The translations under genes were made by a program, and so were the position numbers. This document shows positions 1 to 9,821 of a stretch of 64,000 bases of DNA, piece after piece; position 1 is the first letter of the stretch, and the number at the start of each line of letters is the position of its first letter. The stretch covers positions 186,001 to 250,000 of the forward strand of contig JAYXKI010000002.1 in the NCBI GenBank assembly GCA_037892935.1, in the 5' to 3' direction. A model generated the notes under the pieces. That model worked only from the letters and a program-made list of their open reading frames with translations. It was not told the origin of the DNA and searched no databases. This stretch comes from Phlebopus portentosus (Eukaryota; Basidiomycota; Agaricomycetes; Boletales; Boletinellaceae).

Positions 1-330
1 GCTATTGATAAAGCCGGAATTGATGAGGGCGTACTTCCACCTTTCGCAAAGAACAGCTCTTCGTCTTCAACTAGCAGCAACCAATTCCCATTATCAGATC
101 CTCCGCCACTGCTTCCATTTCAGCAGTTTTCTGGACTTCCCATAACCGGCGATGCTGCTTCAGCGATCATTTACAACCTTACTATCACCCGATCCGTGAT
201 GGCAGCAACGATGTCTGACCGGCCCACGATAACGCAAACGGCGCCGCGGTCGACAGCGACGATAGCCAAGCTATGTATGGGAGCACGCTTTCAACACTGC
301 AGGGAAGGAAGCGACCATGCCAGGTCTCAC
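1..330 (+). CDS. Partial reading frame entering from the left edge, product unknown
   Basis: Frame 1 is open from the first base to a stop at 328-330 (109 codons). The peptide is rich in Ser and Pro in its first half, with a run of serines and a proline-leucine stretch, which looks like a low-complexity tail rather than a domain. A second frame is open across about 310-382 and ends just where a GT sequence (GTAAGT, 383) could act as a splice donor, so the true gene may change frame through an intron here. I do not recognise the protein. It may be the 3' end of an upstream gene or decayed sequence. Confidence 0.3.
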
Positions 331-660
331 TGAAGAAGACGGCGAACCTAAACCCATTGGATTTTCCGGACTATTCTTCAGGTAAGTGGGATTGCCCATG
401 ATTCAGATACAATGAGCTTCACGTAGATTTCCAGCACCTTCTTTGGAGGAAGTTCAGAAGAATATGCAACTCCGAGGGATCAATATACGTGGTTTAAGGA
501 CTTCGCTATCACCATAAATTCGTAGATAACCTATCCGAGACCGGCTTGCGTATAGCGCATAATAAGTAGTGCTGAATATCAATACGTATTCATTAGCTGA
601 ATTACTTACAATCGTTACTTGTCGTCTTCGAGAGCGATATTCCAAATCAGGCCAGTCATT
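331..660. other. Intergenic, nothing recognised
   Basis: Between the partial left-edge frame and the end of the F-box-like gene. No RNA gene, repeat or convincing coding segment was seen. Confidence 0.4.
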
Positions 661-1932
661 CTAAGCGACGTCATGGAAAAGTCGACCGGTCCAATCTTCG
701 AATCGCACCCCCGACCCTAGGAAAATAGCCTTTGAAAAATTTTGCATGACTTTAAGGGAACCGCTATGATGGTACCGTAGGTCGGCGTAGCTTGGCCTTC
801 CAATGATGCGGATAACCTGAAGCGAATCAGAAATCGATACACAGATGGATAAGACAGAGCAAAGGTGCTTTAGCCAATTCTTTCCGTCTGCGTCCTTTTG
901 ATGGAAACGGAGGCCAAGTCTCCTCACAGGCGGAAGATCATCGCCGAGGTACGACAACGAGCGCCACTTTGAGTTGATGATGAGACTATCAAGGTTCGGG
1001 CAGGAGTGCGCTACCTCGCGAAATAATGCCTTAGGTGTCGGTCTACTGATATGCCGAATAACCACAGAGTTGTCCAGGCAGCCATCATCGATCTCGAGTG
1101 ACATTAGCTGACCTCCTACTCCCGATAGATGTCCTCCAACGATTTTCCAAACAGCATCAAAATCGTCCTTAATACAAAGGTGCCGGAGCGTGCCCACTGG
1201 TATCTCTCCAGAAAAGACCGACTTTAGTAGCTGCGGTGGTGCATCCAACAATTCGATTTCCGGCAAAGTGATCCGTCTCCCTAGCCAAAGAGACAATACG
1301 GGAGGATAAATTCTCACGATACGCAAAGACAAGCCATCGATGGCATCCAGAGCATCAATTCTATCAGCGCCACGAACGGAGCGAATATCCAGCACATGTA
1401 ACGAACCCAAAAGTGTGCTTTGCCTTGCAACTCCAAGCAAATCGATCAGAGAGACGGAACCATTAGATTGAGTAAAAGCGAAAAAGTCGGTTCTTGCAAC
1501 GATTATTCGTATGTTGGGAAGCAAACGTAGGAGAGCAATGAAGTCGTCTGCTGGAAGCTGCCCTCCGCGCTTGAGGACTATGTCGAGACGCATGGTCCAT
1601 CGCCCTTTCCAGCTTTCAGTATTCACGCCATTCTCGTCACTTGTCGAGAGAGTCCGCAAAATCCTCTCCAGCGTCGTTTTTCGAACTATCGGTATCGCTC
1701 TATATAGCAATGGAGTTGCGAGGTTGTTCCATGTTCTCGAGACAAGAACAATACGGCGTTTCATACACATCGATTCTCGAATGCCTTCTTGAATTTGCTC
1801 TTGCGACCACGGACCGGGATAAGAGAACACGTCTGCCGCGTGCGTGTCGAATGCATTTGGCACGAATGATATCCAGTCGAAGATGTTTAGCCATACATCG
1901 TCTGGCAGGAACACTTGCATGGTCGAGGTCAA
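661..1932 (-). CDS. F-box-like domain protein, copy 1
   Basis: Single uninterrupted frame of 423 codons. The N terminus (about residues 7-80) has the F-box-like pattern, LPDDVWLNIFDW followed later by VSRTWNNLATPLLYR, which is how F-box proteins dock to SKP1 in SCF ubiquitin ligases. The remainder contains leucine-rich segments of the kind that usually select the substrate. The C terminus reads GVRFEDWTGRLFHD, a tail shared with two broken relatives at 5877-7102 and 13423-13997. The segment WKGRWTMRLDI near residue 110 is also shared. The protein belongs to a lineage-expanded Agaricomycete family; its substrate cannot be inferred. The start is the first Met that leaves the complete F-box. Confidence 0.75.
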   Translation of the reverse strand: MTSTMQVFLPDDVWLNIFDWISFVPNAFDTHAADVFSYPGPWSQEQIQEGIRESMCMKRRIVLVSRTWNNLATPLLYRAIPIVRKTTLERILRTLSTSDENGVNTESWKGRWTMRLDIVLKRGGQLPADDFIALLRLLPNIRIIVARTDFFAFTQSNGSVSLIDLLGVARQSTLLGSLHVLDIRSVRGADRIDALDAIDGLSLRIVRIYPPVLSLWLGRRITLPEIELLDAPPQLLKSVFSGEIPVGTLRHLCIKDDFDAVWKIVGGHLSGVGGQLMSLEIDDGCLDNSVVIRHISRPTPKALFREVAHSCPNLDSLIINSKWRSLSYLGDDLPPVRRLGLRFHQKDADGKNWLKHLCSVLSICVSISDSLQVIRIIGRPSYADLRYHHSGSLKVMQNFSKAIFLGSGVRFEDWTGRLFHDVA

Positions 1933-2154
1933 ATGGAAACCCTACTGTAGTTGACCTGACACGTGATATACTGTAGATTTTTTAGAACGCCATCCATCTA
2001 CTTTACCTCGAACCTCGAGCTGCTACAATCGGATGTTATGCGACAATGGATTCCACTTTACAGACCACAGCATCAATAAAAATTACAAAAATATCGCGAC
2101 AGGTGGAAGTGCAATCCCTTCAGAATCGACTGTAGAAAATTTCCACCTATTGCC

Positions 2155-2246
2155 GAGTAATTACTTCGTTTCGTCATGGAAAATCTTCCCAGTGCGATCT
2201 TCGTACCGAACCCCGTGCTCTGTTATCAGCGCAGCAGACGTCCGTA
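2155..2246 (-). pseudogene. Detached C-terminal codons of an F-box-like gene
   Basis: On the minus strand this short stretch encodes GVRYEDRTGKIFHDE and a stop, the conserved tail of the F-box-like family. It abuts transposon-like sequence at about 2237. About 46 bp here (2199-2244) recur with one mismatch at 5884-5929, where the body of F-box copy 2 ends abruptly after GVRYE. The simplest reading is that this is the displaced tail of copy 2. Confidence 0.6.
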
Positions 2247-2860
2247 AGTGCCGCAATTGTTCCATCATCGTTAAATTCTGCTGAGAACTGCTCCCAACGT
2301 ATCAATAGAGGTCCAAAAGCAAGGCAGGCGAGCTCAGTCAGTGTGGGTAGTTCGTGCAGTCCTTTCCGAACATTTGACTCTTCGATCCTAGCTGAGTATG
2401 GTCTCACCTTTCTTGTCGTCTTTGTCATTCACCAGGCTGGCTTTAAGTCGCGTGAAGGGACATCCGCCACATTTTGTGACTTCGCGCACTCGTTTTTCGG
2501 CAGCTGTCTCGTCTCGTGGCATTCCCTCATCTTCATCTTCCAGCTCACCCTCCACTTCTGCTAGGTCTAAAATAGTGGCATTGTCCTTGTTCGCAAGCAA
2601 TACCGGTGAGATTTCATGTTTCTTCCACTCCTCTCGCATCGCTGACTCACCTCCTTTCACGGCATTCAAATCCTTGTGCATACCACAGCCTGTCCAGACA
2701 AACATCCTCAAATTCGAGCGCGGTAAGTTCGTTCATCATATCCAATTCCTTTTTCTTCTTCTCTTCAGTACTCATCGACTCCCAGACTGACAAGCCTCCA
2801 AGGTCCTGAATCATCCGTATCAGCGCTTCAAGGATAAGTTTGTATCTGACATATGTCTAT
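2236..2860 (-). pseudogene. Decayed C-terminal half of a transposon-like Agaricomycete protein
   Basis: Minus-strand fragments match the protein in the right-hand palindrome. Shared landmarks are WTGCGMHKDLNAVKGG, a following ANKDNA, NDKDDKKG, LPTLTELA and FSAEFNDDGTIAALTD. Frames change between landmarks, and the region between TLTELA and the FSAEF motif is deleted, so the copy is dead. It ends within the ALTD motif, where F-box sequence begins. The N-terminal half probably lies at 4551-5304 on the same strand, the two being separated by an LTR-element remnant. Confidence 0.7.
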
Positions 2861-3130
2861 GTAAGTCGAAGGGTAACGTTTTCAAGAATAAATGTTACCT
2901 TTCATCTGCTCCGAGTGAGTTTAGATGTTTCGCTCCTAATCCTCTCAACGTCATCTCTTCCTTCCAGGCCGCAAGATCATCGCCAAGAATGAAGTGCTGA
3001 GAGACAGTTCGACATCCTGTACAGCTAGTGGACTCTGGTTAAACAGATCCACTATTTCCTCCATGTACTCCGTCTCTCCATGAACCTGCGTCGACGTCGG
3101 ACATGGCGCACGGCATCAAAATTCTGACTT

Positions 3131-3892
3131 TTGTTCTTTCCGAGGATCCTCACGACCTTGACACAAGCGAGAACGCTGGAAACTACATTAAAGAGAATAG
3201 TTAACCAAGGACGAGCCAGTCAATGGCCAGAAGTCAAGGATGACTGCGAGAAATGCAAACAAGCACAGCAGATAGGATGGGACATTTATTGTACAATAAT
3301 CTCATCACTCTTGATGACAGAGGTATTAGCAATGAACTTCGACATACGAGGGACGCATAGAGTATTTCCAGGATACGTTACTCAAGAAGGCATACAACAG
3401 CCTAATATGAATTATGTGACATTTGAACATATGGTAGCAGTATTCTCACATGACGAACGAGACTATCTAATGAACGCAGGAGTACAGATTAAATTCCCAA
3501 AGCGGAAACATAAAGAGGAATGTCAATTTATTCATATTAATATTGACATACCATACAGAAGGGGAGCTAATGAAATAGTAAGACGTATAGCAGAAAATAC
3601 GATAACTAGAGTTAAAGAATTCATTAGACTCATCGATGCAGAAGGAGTATCAGTAATGGACGAACGAGTCACAGAGATATCAATGGAACACAGGATCAAG
3701 TTCGTGATTGGTCCAATTAAGATTCCAATGCCACCGGAAGAAGGGTTCACAAGAATGACGACATATCTCCACAAGAGAAGCTTTCCGGTAGATGATAGAA
3801 CGCCGGTGGGAAAAACCCCAGGACTTCCAGAAGAAGATGTAGTACCCCACAGGCACCGAACCTCGGAAGCCATGGAGATCGACGATCACTGA
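3131..3892 (+). CDS. Unrecognised ORF of the LTR-element remnant
   Basis: An open frame of 253 codons with base composition clearly more A-rich than the host genes around it. The C terminus is acidic and hydrophilic (AMEIDDH). I see no zinc knuckle, protease, RT or integrase motif. Its position just upstream of the purine tract and putative LTR suggests the last ORF or a gag-like ORF of the element. This is inference from location. Confidence 0.35.
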   Translation: MFFPRILTTLTQARTLETTLKRIVNQGRASQWPEVKDDCEKCKQAQQIGWDIYCTIISSLLMTEVLAMNFDIRGTHRVFPGYVTQEGIQQPNMNYVTFEHMVAVFSHDERDYLMNAGVQIKFPKRKHKEECQFIHINIDIPYRRGANEIVRRIAENTITRVKEFIRLIDAEGVSVMDERVTEISMEHRIKFVIGPIKIPMPPEEGFTRMTTYLHKRSFPVDDRTPVGKTPGLPEEDVVPHRHRTSEAMEIDDH

Positions 3893-4303
3893 TAAGGAAA
3901 GTTAATCTAATCAGGAAGGTGATAAGAAGGGAAGCGATGCGTACGCATCCATAGGAGTAGTAGACGAGAGGAAAGCTTTCACAACTAGCTCAGGCGAAGT
4001 AGCAGCATCAGTCAGCCATCCGAGTCGGAAGAAGAACATAAGTCCTAACTCCAAGGAGAGAAGGCCATAGAACAGTAGAGAATAAATCAGTGGAGCTCAG
4101 AACCAGTGTAGACGCCAGCAAAGTAGCTGAGGATAGTAAGTATGCACCAGAAAGTGCTAGAGTCATTAGACCATAACAGTAGAGCTCAGACATTGAAGTA
4201 CACAGCAAGAAACTAGTAGAACGAACTAGAACATACAGTACAATCGGAATTGACAAGGAATGCACGGAATTGACAAGGAAAGGGTGGAGCAAGTGGAGCA
4301 CCT

Positions 4304-4550
4304 TGTAGAAGGCGCTGGAAGGTATACATGGTCAGTAGAAAGACTGAGGTAGATAGTTATAGTAGTAGCCTAGCATAGCCACACCTGTAGAGTATAAAAG
4401 GAGGCCAAACGAGCCATCCTGAGTAGCAGTTCAATTCACCTCTCCAAACGCCCCTCAAGCGAGTTGGAGCTTTCTCTCATACAAACACTAGCCTGATACT
4501 TGTCCTTGCCTGATTCTTTGACATCGCTTATCAATCAGCAGTGTGAGACA
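4304..4550 (+). repeat. Putative LTR (TG...CA) with TATA box
   Basis: The segment begins TGTAGAAGG after a purine-rich run and ends GTGAGACA. A TATA box (TATAAAA) sits at 4393-4399, as expected for the U3 promoter of an LTR. The right border at 4550 is sharp because minus-strand coding sequence of another gene resumes at 4551. No second LTR was found in the window for comparison, so the left border is a guess. Confidence 0.4.
4393..4399 (+). promoter_or_regulatory. TATA box in the putative LTR
   Basis: TATAAAA in a GTATAAAAGG context, consistent with an LTR promoter. Confidence 0.4.
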
Positions 4551-5304
4551 CTTGCTTCAGTAGTAAGCCATATATTACTCTTCTTACTCTGATTCTAACA
4601 CTTTCCTGGGTGAGTCGAATCACCTCTGTAGCTTCTTTCTTGAACAGTTTAAGCTGATCTATCTGCTGTTGTGCTCGGTTGAGCCTAGACGCAAATATAT
4701 GGCACTTGCATCGTAGGAGACCCGTTTCATTCTGTAAGTTCGCCAACTTTTGTTTGTAATCATTCTGCTGAATTGTTTTCTCGTCTTTCAGGTACTGAAC
4801 TTGATTCCTCAGGACCTGAATGTTAAGAGATGAATCTGCAAGTATTCGATTTGCGTTTTCAAGGTTTTGGGCATCCTGGGAGAGTCTAAGGATTTGATTT
4901 TCGTGATTGGTGAGTTTCTCTTTGTTTTCTGAGAGAGAGTCCAGAAGTCGCTGATTTTCTTCCGAAATTATGGAATAACGATCTTGCAGATATCCGATTC
5001 TTCGCCTGGAATACCTCAAGTCGGAAAGGGCTTTTGAAGCTCGAGAGTTCGCTTTGAGCAGACGGTTTGTGATCAAGGTATGTGCCTTTCTAGTCGTTTT
5101 GAGTTGTTTCAATGCCCTCTCGTTGTATTTCTCAAGTTTGGTGGATTCTTCCACCAGCCCGGAGGCCCAGGTCCCCTCTCCTTCAGGCAAGTCGTGTGTC
5201 GCTTCACTTTGCCTGTCTCGAGCAGCATGAACACGGTCCAGACGGTCGATTGACATTTTCGTAAGATGGTCCTTTTGAAACTCTGAACGCCGTCGTTTCG
5301 GCAT
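4551..5304 (-). pseudogene. Truncated coiled-coil protein, N-terminal half of the transposon-like gene
   Basis: About 251 codons from a Met at 5304, basic start MPKRRRSEF followed by long heptad-like runs rich in Leu, Gln, Asn, Lys and Arg, i.e. an extended coiled coil. The palindrome genes at 53990 and 63936 have the same plan: short basic start, then long coiled coil. The coding sequence runs into the LTR at 4550, after which only a few codons remain before a stop. I therefore read it as the 5' half of the relic whose 3' half is at 2236-2860. Confidence 0.5.
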
Positions 5305-5876
5305 CTAAATTGCAGAAAAAAGGTTGTGAGTATACTTCACTCCTTATATTTCATATTTTGATCTCTTACTTGTGGATTCGAGATGATAGAACTCTGTGTT
5401 TTACTGCTGAGTTCGTCGCAAACAAAAGTTCAACATGGACTTCTATCAGTCACGTGAGCGTTTTTTTCCTTTTTCCATAGCTCTTTGACTCTTCGATGTA
5501 CAGTCAAAACAATTCAACTCCTGTTTATCCGTTCCAAGAATTGTCACAAAAAATGACCTATCTATATTTTTGGGGATGCTCTTTAAATTGTTGGAAAAAA
5601 AATTCCAAGAAATTGCTTAGTTCCTTCAAAACTGCATGTAACTACAATATATTTTGCTTATTTTTGCCAAAAAAAGAGGGAATAATATTGAAATAGTTTT
5701 ATACTACTCATATAAGCATAAATACAGACTTTTTTTCCAGTAATTGCGTATTGTACAGGCTTCAATGTGTGCGGCAGGTCGATTTCAGAAAGTGGAAAAT
5801 AAGCGAGACGCGGCATCTCATCGGCTTTGATGCCGTGGCCCGTGGGAATGAACATTTTTCTATAGGGGATTGCCAG
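5305..5876. other. Non-coding, possibly the upstream flank of the transposon-like relic
   Basis: AT-rich with several A and T runs. It separates the coiled-coil relic from the break point in F-box copy 2. No gene or RNA seen. Confidence 0.4.
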
Positions 5877-7102
5877 TCACCATTCGTACCGAACCCCGTG
5901 CTCTGTTATCAGCGCAGCAGAAGTCCGTCGAAACGTATCAAAAGTCTTCGTATTGCGAGCCGCAAGATCAGCGTACGTCGGCTTTCCGAGGATCCTCACG
6001 ACCTTGACGGACGGTGTGACCTTGATGAACCTCGTAACCATCTTGTGCAGGCCAGCGCACCGTTTCATATAAGGGCGAAGGCCAAGTTTCTCGATGGGAG
6101 GTAAGTAGGTCGTGCATATAAGGTCGCCTGAACATCGAATGCTGAGAATCAAATTACGCAGGTTAGGACAGCTTTGTGCGATTTTTCGCAAGAAGGTCCC
6201 AAACTTCTCTTGGCCAAAGAAGCACGGGCTATAACCTCGAATCGCAAAGTAGTCATCCAGTTCAAGGGTCGTCAGATGCTGTCCGGTTCCAACCAAGCTC
6301 CCTGATGTGACTCTTGTTGCCTGTAGAGAATCGACTTCGAATGCGAGGTACGTGAGTGACGGAGGGAGCGGGGCTTCCTTAATAATGGAGTGAAGCGCTT
6401 CACTTCCTTGCAGGTTTAAATATTCTAGCTGTGGTCCAAGTATCCGGCCACCATACTGATTCAAAGTATGCGGCCGGATGCGTAAAGCGCGCAAGGTTAG
6501 GGTATTGAAATTCCCGGGAATCTCTAAGCCTGGAAACTCTAGGACGTAGCTGGGGATGTCGAGGACAAGCAAACTGCGAGATGAGTGTGATACGAGAACC
6601 CACAGGAAATTTCGATTATGGTGCAATGGTGCGCGAAATGCTTGCCGCACGACAACGATGCTAAGATTCGGAAGATGCTGGATTATCTTCACAAAGTCAT
6701 CAACTTGCTGCGGATGAGAGTGGGTAGGGGTATGTCGAGACGCAATGTCCATCGACCTTTCACCCGTCTGTGCTCCGGAACCTGAGTTGCGTCACCTGAA
6801 GTAGCATCCTCCAACCCCTGCAACAAAACGCTGAAAGAAGATCGGACCGAAACCGAAACTGCCTCGTAGAGGAAACGGGTAGCGAGTTCGTTCCAAGTCT
6901 TGCAGACCAGTACGATATTGCGTTTGGTGAATAATGACCGTCTCAAGAGTGTATGGACCTCATCTTGTGTTAGCGGCCCAGGATAGGCAAATGGATCCGT
7001 AGCATTAGTTTCAAATGCACTTGGTACGAACGTGGCGAAGTGAAGAATTGTTTGCCAAATCTCGAGGGGGAATCGAGGAATATTCGCGATATGCAGGGAC
7101 AT
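5877..7102 (-). pseudogene. F-box-like protein, copy 2, frameshifted and truncated
   Basis: The first part (from Met at 7102) has an F-box-like start, FPLEIWQTILHFATFVP, then VCKTWNELATRFLYE, and reaches KGRWTLRLDI. Near 6690-6750 the frame must shift to continue into a second open frame ending at 5877 with leucine-rich repeats-like sequence and GVRYE. Copy 1 reads through the corresponding place, so the shift is a lesion or sequence error, not family architecture. The last family codons are missing here and appear at 2155-2246. A longer in-frame start at 7177 exists, but the Met at 7102 matches the family start better. Confidence 0.65.
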
Positions 7103-8057
7103 CAATATCGGTAAAATGAGGAAGATTGTAGTTCGATAAGTTCTGAGACGAGATGATGAGCGATCTCCATTGCACACTGCAGAAAAACATACAGACCCTC
7201 AGAATCTCACAGTGTGAAGGATGCGGCGCACCTTCATCATTGATCAAAGATAAACTGAGTCCGAATCGAGTACCACTGTGAGAACTGAATTCCATGTCTT
7301 GCCAACGGATCAAATTTACTGCGAATACTGCTTATAGTAAGTAGAACTACTTCAACTCCTTCCGAAAACGTCCAAATGGCACGCGGATCAATGTGTATGT
7401 AATGCTGTGACACAGTCGACAATATCGAACCTCAAATCCTTCAACTTTCCAATTTCATGCACTGACTGTACGCTAAGATTGCGTGTTATAGTACTACAGT
7501 GATTATCACATAGATCTGCCGAGTTGCAAATTTCACTTTCGTGAAATTTCTCAGATCTATCAGGAAAGTAGCTAAAATATACAATTTATCACATTTTCAA
7601 AAAAAAAATGCCAAGACTGTTTCAATTTTTTTTTAAAAAAAAAAAAATATGAGAAATTCGGGGAAAAAATTCCTGACATGTATAAGTGACTCTGTGAACC
7701 TTGTACACACTTTATAACACCATTACCATGACGATGTCACTGGAAAATACAATATTTTGTATAACAAGGCAAGAAGGTTTGCTGCCAAGCTTCTTTCTTT
7801 ATCCTTTCCATTACTCTATCTTGTCAAACAAATACAGTAAAGGACTCAATTCTACCAAAGCAGCCCATCTGCAGTAAAGAATTACAAGTCCCATCATTTT
7901 GTGTCTGCCTGTGAGGAGCCCACCATTGCTTGATAAAGTCAGAAGATCGATGCATTGATTAAATAATTTCTGTTTTTGAAATTGTGAGAACAAGTCTCCA
8001 AAGAAGGGACGTCAGAAGCTTGACCAAAGCGGACAGCGATTTCGTTGAACCAGCAGC
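7103..8057. other. Intergenic, with A/T tracts and an inverted repeat
   Basis: Upstream of PER1 and of F-box copy 2, so it could hold divergent promoters. There is an A9 run followed by long T and A runs at about 7600-7650 and an imperfect palindrome at 7511-7559. No gene seen. Confidence 0.4.
7511..7559. repeat. Imperfect palindrome (hairpin)
   Basis: TAGATCTG (7511-7518) pairs with CAGATCTA (7552-7559), and AAATTTCAC (7528-7536) pairs with GTGAAATTT (7541-7549) around a 4-nt loop. It could be a small MITE core or a protein-binding palindrome; function unknown. Confidence 0.5.
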
Positions 8058-9189
8058 ATGAAACCATCGACATCCAAAACCCTGTTGTTACTCGTCTGTA
8101 CTCTATCCTATGTCATTCAGTTAGCCAGAGCATCGGCAGGGGATCGCTCAGTTTCCTCCCAAAAATGTCTCTACTCATGCAAACTCCAAAACTGTCGTTC
8201 GTCTGGAGCTGATGACGTGCCTACCGCGAGGGACAACACCATTCCTCAAACTCTTTCTCTCTCTTTACGTCTTACCCGCTGGACATGCGCAGACGACTGT
8301 GCCTACTGGTGTATGCATCAACTCACGGACGAAGCCATCACCCAGGGAAAGCCGATTTTACAATATTACGGGAAATGGCCGTTTTGGAGAGCGTTGGGGA
8401 TGCAGGAACCTGCGTCGGTGTTCTTCTCGTTGATGAATCTTTGGGTACATGCACGAGGATATAGAAGCGTGGAGGGCCGGGTACCAGATACGCATCCGGT
8501 GAAGATGTATTTGCTCTTGTGGAGTGTTGTTAATATGAACGCGTGGATCTGCTCTGCTGTGTTCCATGTTCGCGGTACGTCAGGCGCCAACAAAATAATG
8601 TTGCTAAGTTATCCACGAGGTTTGATGAGCTTACTATTATTTTTCTCCATTCACGACAGATAAGCCTATGACGGAGAAGCTTGACTACTTCTCTGCTGCA
8701 CTTGTATTCGTCGTTGCTTTTTACACTGTTGTTTCTCGATTTTTCTTTGTTGGACGGCCCTCTCGACGGACGTTATACAAATCATGGACATGTATCTGCA
8801 TAATCGTGTACATCTCACACGTCTCGTATCTCTACCTCCTACCTCGTTTCGATTATACCTATAATATCATCTTCAACCTCATCATTGGACTCTTACACAA
8901 TTTCCTTTGGCTGCTTTACTCCCTTCCCCAATCATTCACCATCATCCGACGATTTCCACCTTCGCCAATGCCAGGGGACTACAGACCCCGATGTGCATGG
9001 AAGGCCGCGCTCAGTGTTTCACTGACTATGGGTGCTATGTCCCTGGAGTTACTTGATTTCCCTCCGATCGGGCGAGTACTGGACGCCCACGCGTTATGGC
9101 ACGCCGCCACCGCTCCGATCGCGGAGCTGTGGTATGAATTCTTGATCGAGGATGCACTGGACGACGGATGGAAAGTGGGGAGACTGTAG
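8058..9189 (+). CDS. PER1: PER1-like GPI-anchor lipid remodelling protein
   Basis: Two exons, 8058-8574 and 8660-9189, joined across an 85-bp GT..AG intron, give 348 codons. The N terminus is a signal peptide. Next comes the cysteine-rich luminal region (CLYSCKLQNC, TCADDCAYWC), then several membrane helices. The hallmark of the PER1/PGAP3 family, MTEKLDYFSA following FHVRD, spans the splice junction, and the conserved HALWHAATAP is near the C terminus. PER1 proteins reside in the ER/Golgi and act on GPI anchors (removal of the sn-2 acyl chain in the family). Length is close to the family norm. It is flanked by unrelated genes. Confidence 0.9.
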
Positions 9190-9821
9190 TGACTGGTTAT
9201 AGATCTTATTCACCACTGGGACGCATTAGTCAGTCCGAACCCGATCGATAGCGGAGCTGCGGATATGTTCATTCAATTCATTTTATGTGGCGCAGAAGGT
9301 TATGTTTTCTGTATCTGTAGCTGATAGGCTTTGTTCGGATAGGCTGTGCACTTTGCTGCGGTCCACGGAAGTAAAGAATTTGATGACATGGTTCTCAGCG
9401 CATAAGCCAGCATTTTTATGCTCTTTCTCCGATAAGAATCCTTGGTCTAATGCAACTCGGCTTCTACTCCTCAGTTCATTTCAATTCGTTGAGGAACACT
9501 TTCAATTGTCTAATGGAATGGCATTTTGTGCGTGATACAAGATCTTTTTGAACAAAGACGGGGTCGACGAGCATAATAAGCCAAGCAGGGTGGCATTGTC
9601 TGATGGTTGTTACCGAAGCTCTGAAATGCTTGAATAGGAGAAGCTTGTTTGTGTCCGAGGGGACGAGATATAATCGTGGGAGTTGATTACCATAGTGTAC
9701 TTGTATTGAGTGGCCCAAAAAGGCAAGCATGAACTAATTATTATCTTATATATACAAGTCGGCCCACTTACAAGTCTCCATCGACTCGTCCCTTGTTTCT
9801 CTCCTTGCTCCCCCTCCCGCC
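9190..9821. other. Intergenic with TATA-like box before the GH5 gene
   Basis: No gene recognised. A run TATATATA at 9747-9754 lies about 70 bp upstream of the GH5 start codon. Confidence 0.4.
9747..9754 (+). promoter_or_regulatory. TATA-like box of the GH5 gene
   Basis: TATATATA about 68 bp before the ATG at 9822; a pyrimidine-rich stretch follows, as usual in fungal promoters. Confidence 0.35.

Larger units (their letters stand above)
3131..4550 (+). mobile_element. 3' remnant of an LTR retroelement
   Basis: The remnant consists of an open frame (3131-3892), a non-coding stretch, a purine-rich run before about 4300 that could serve as polypurine tract, and a likely LTR ending at 4550. It is inserted in an older transposon-like gene on the opposite strand, because coding sequence of that gene stops exactly at 4550. 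No reverse transcriptase, integrase or upstream LTR was seen, so only the 3' end remains or the element has been truncated. The left limit is uncertain and may lie anywhere from 2860. Confidence 0.5.
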
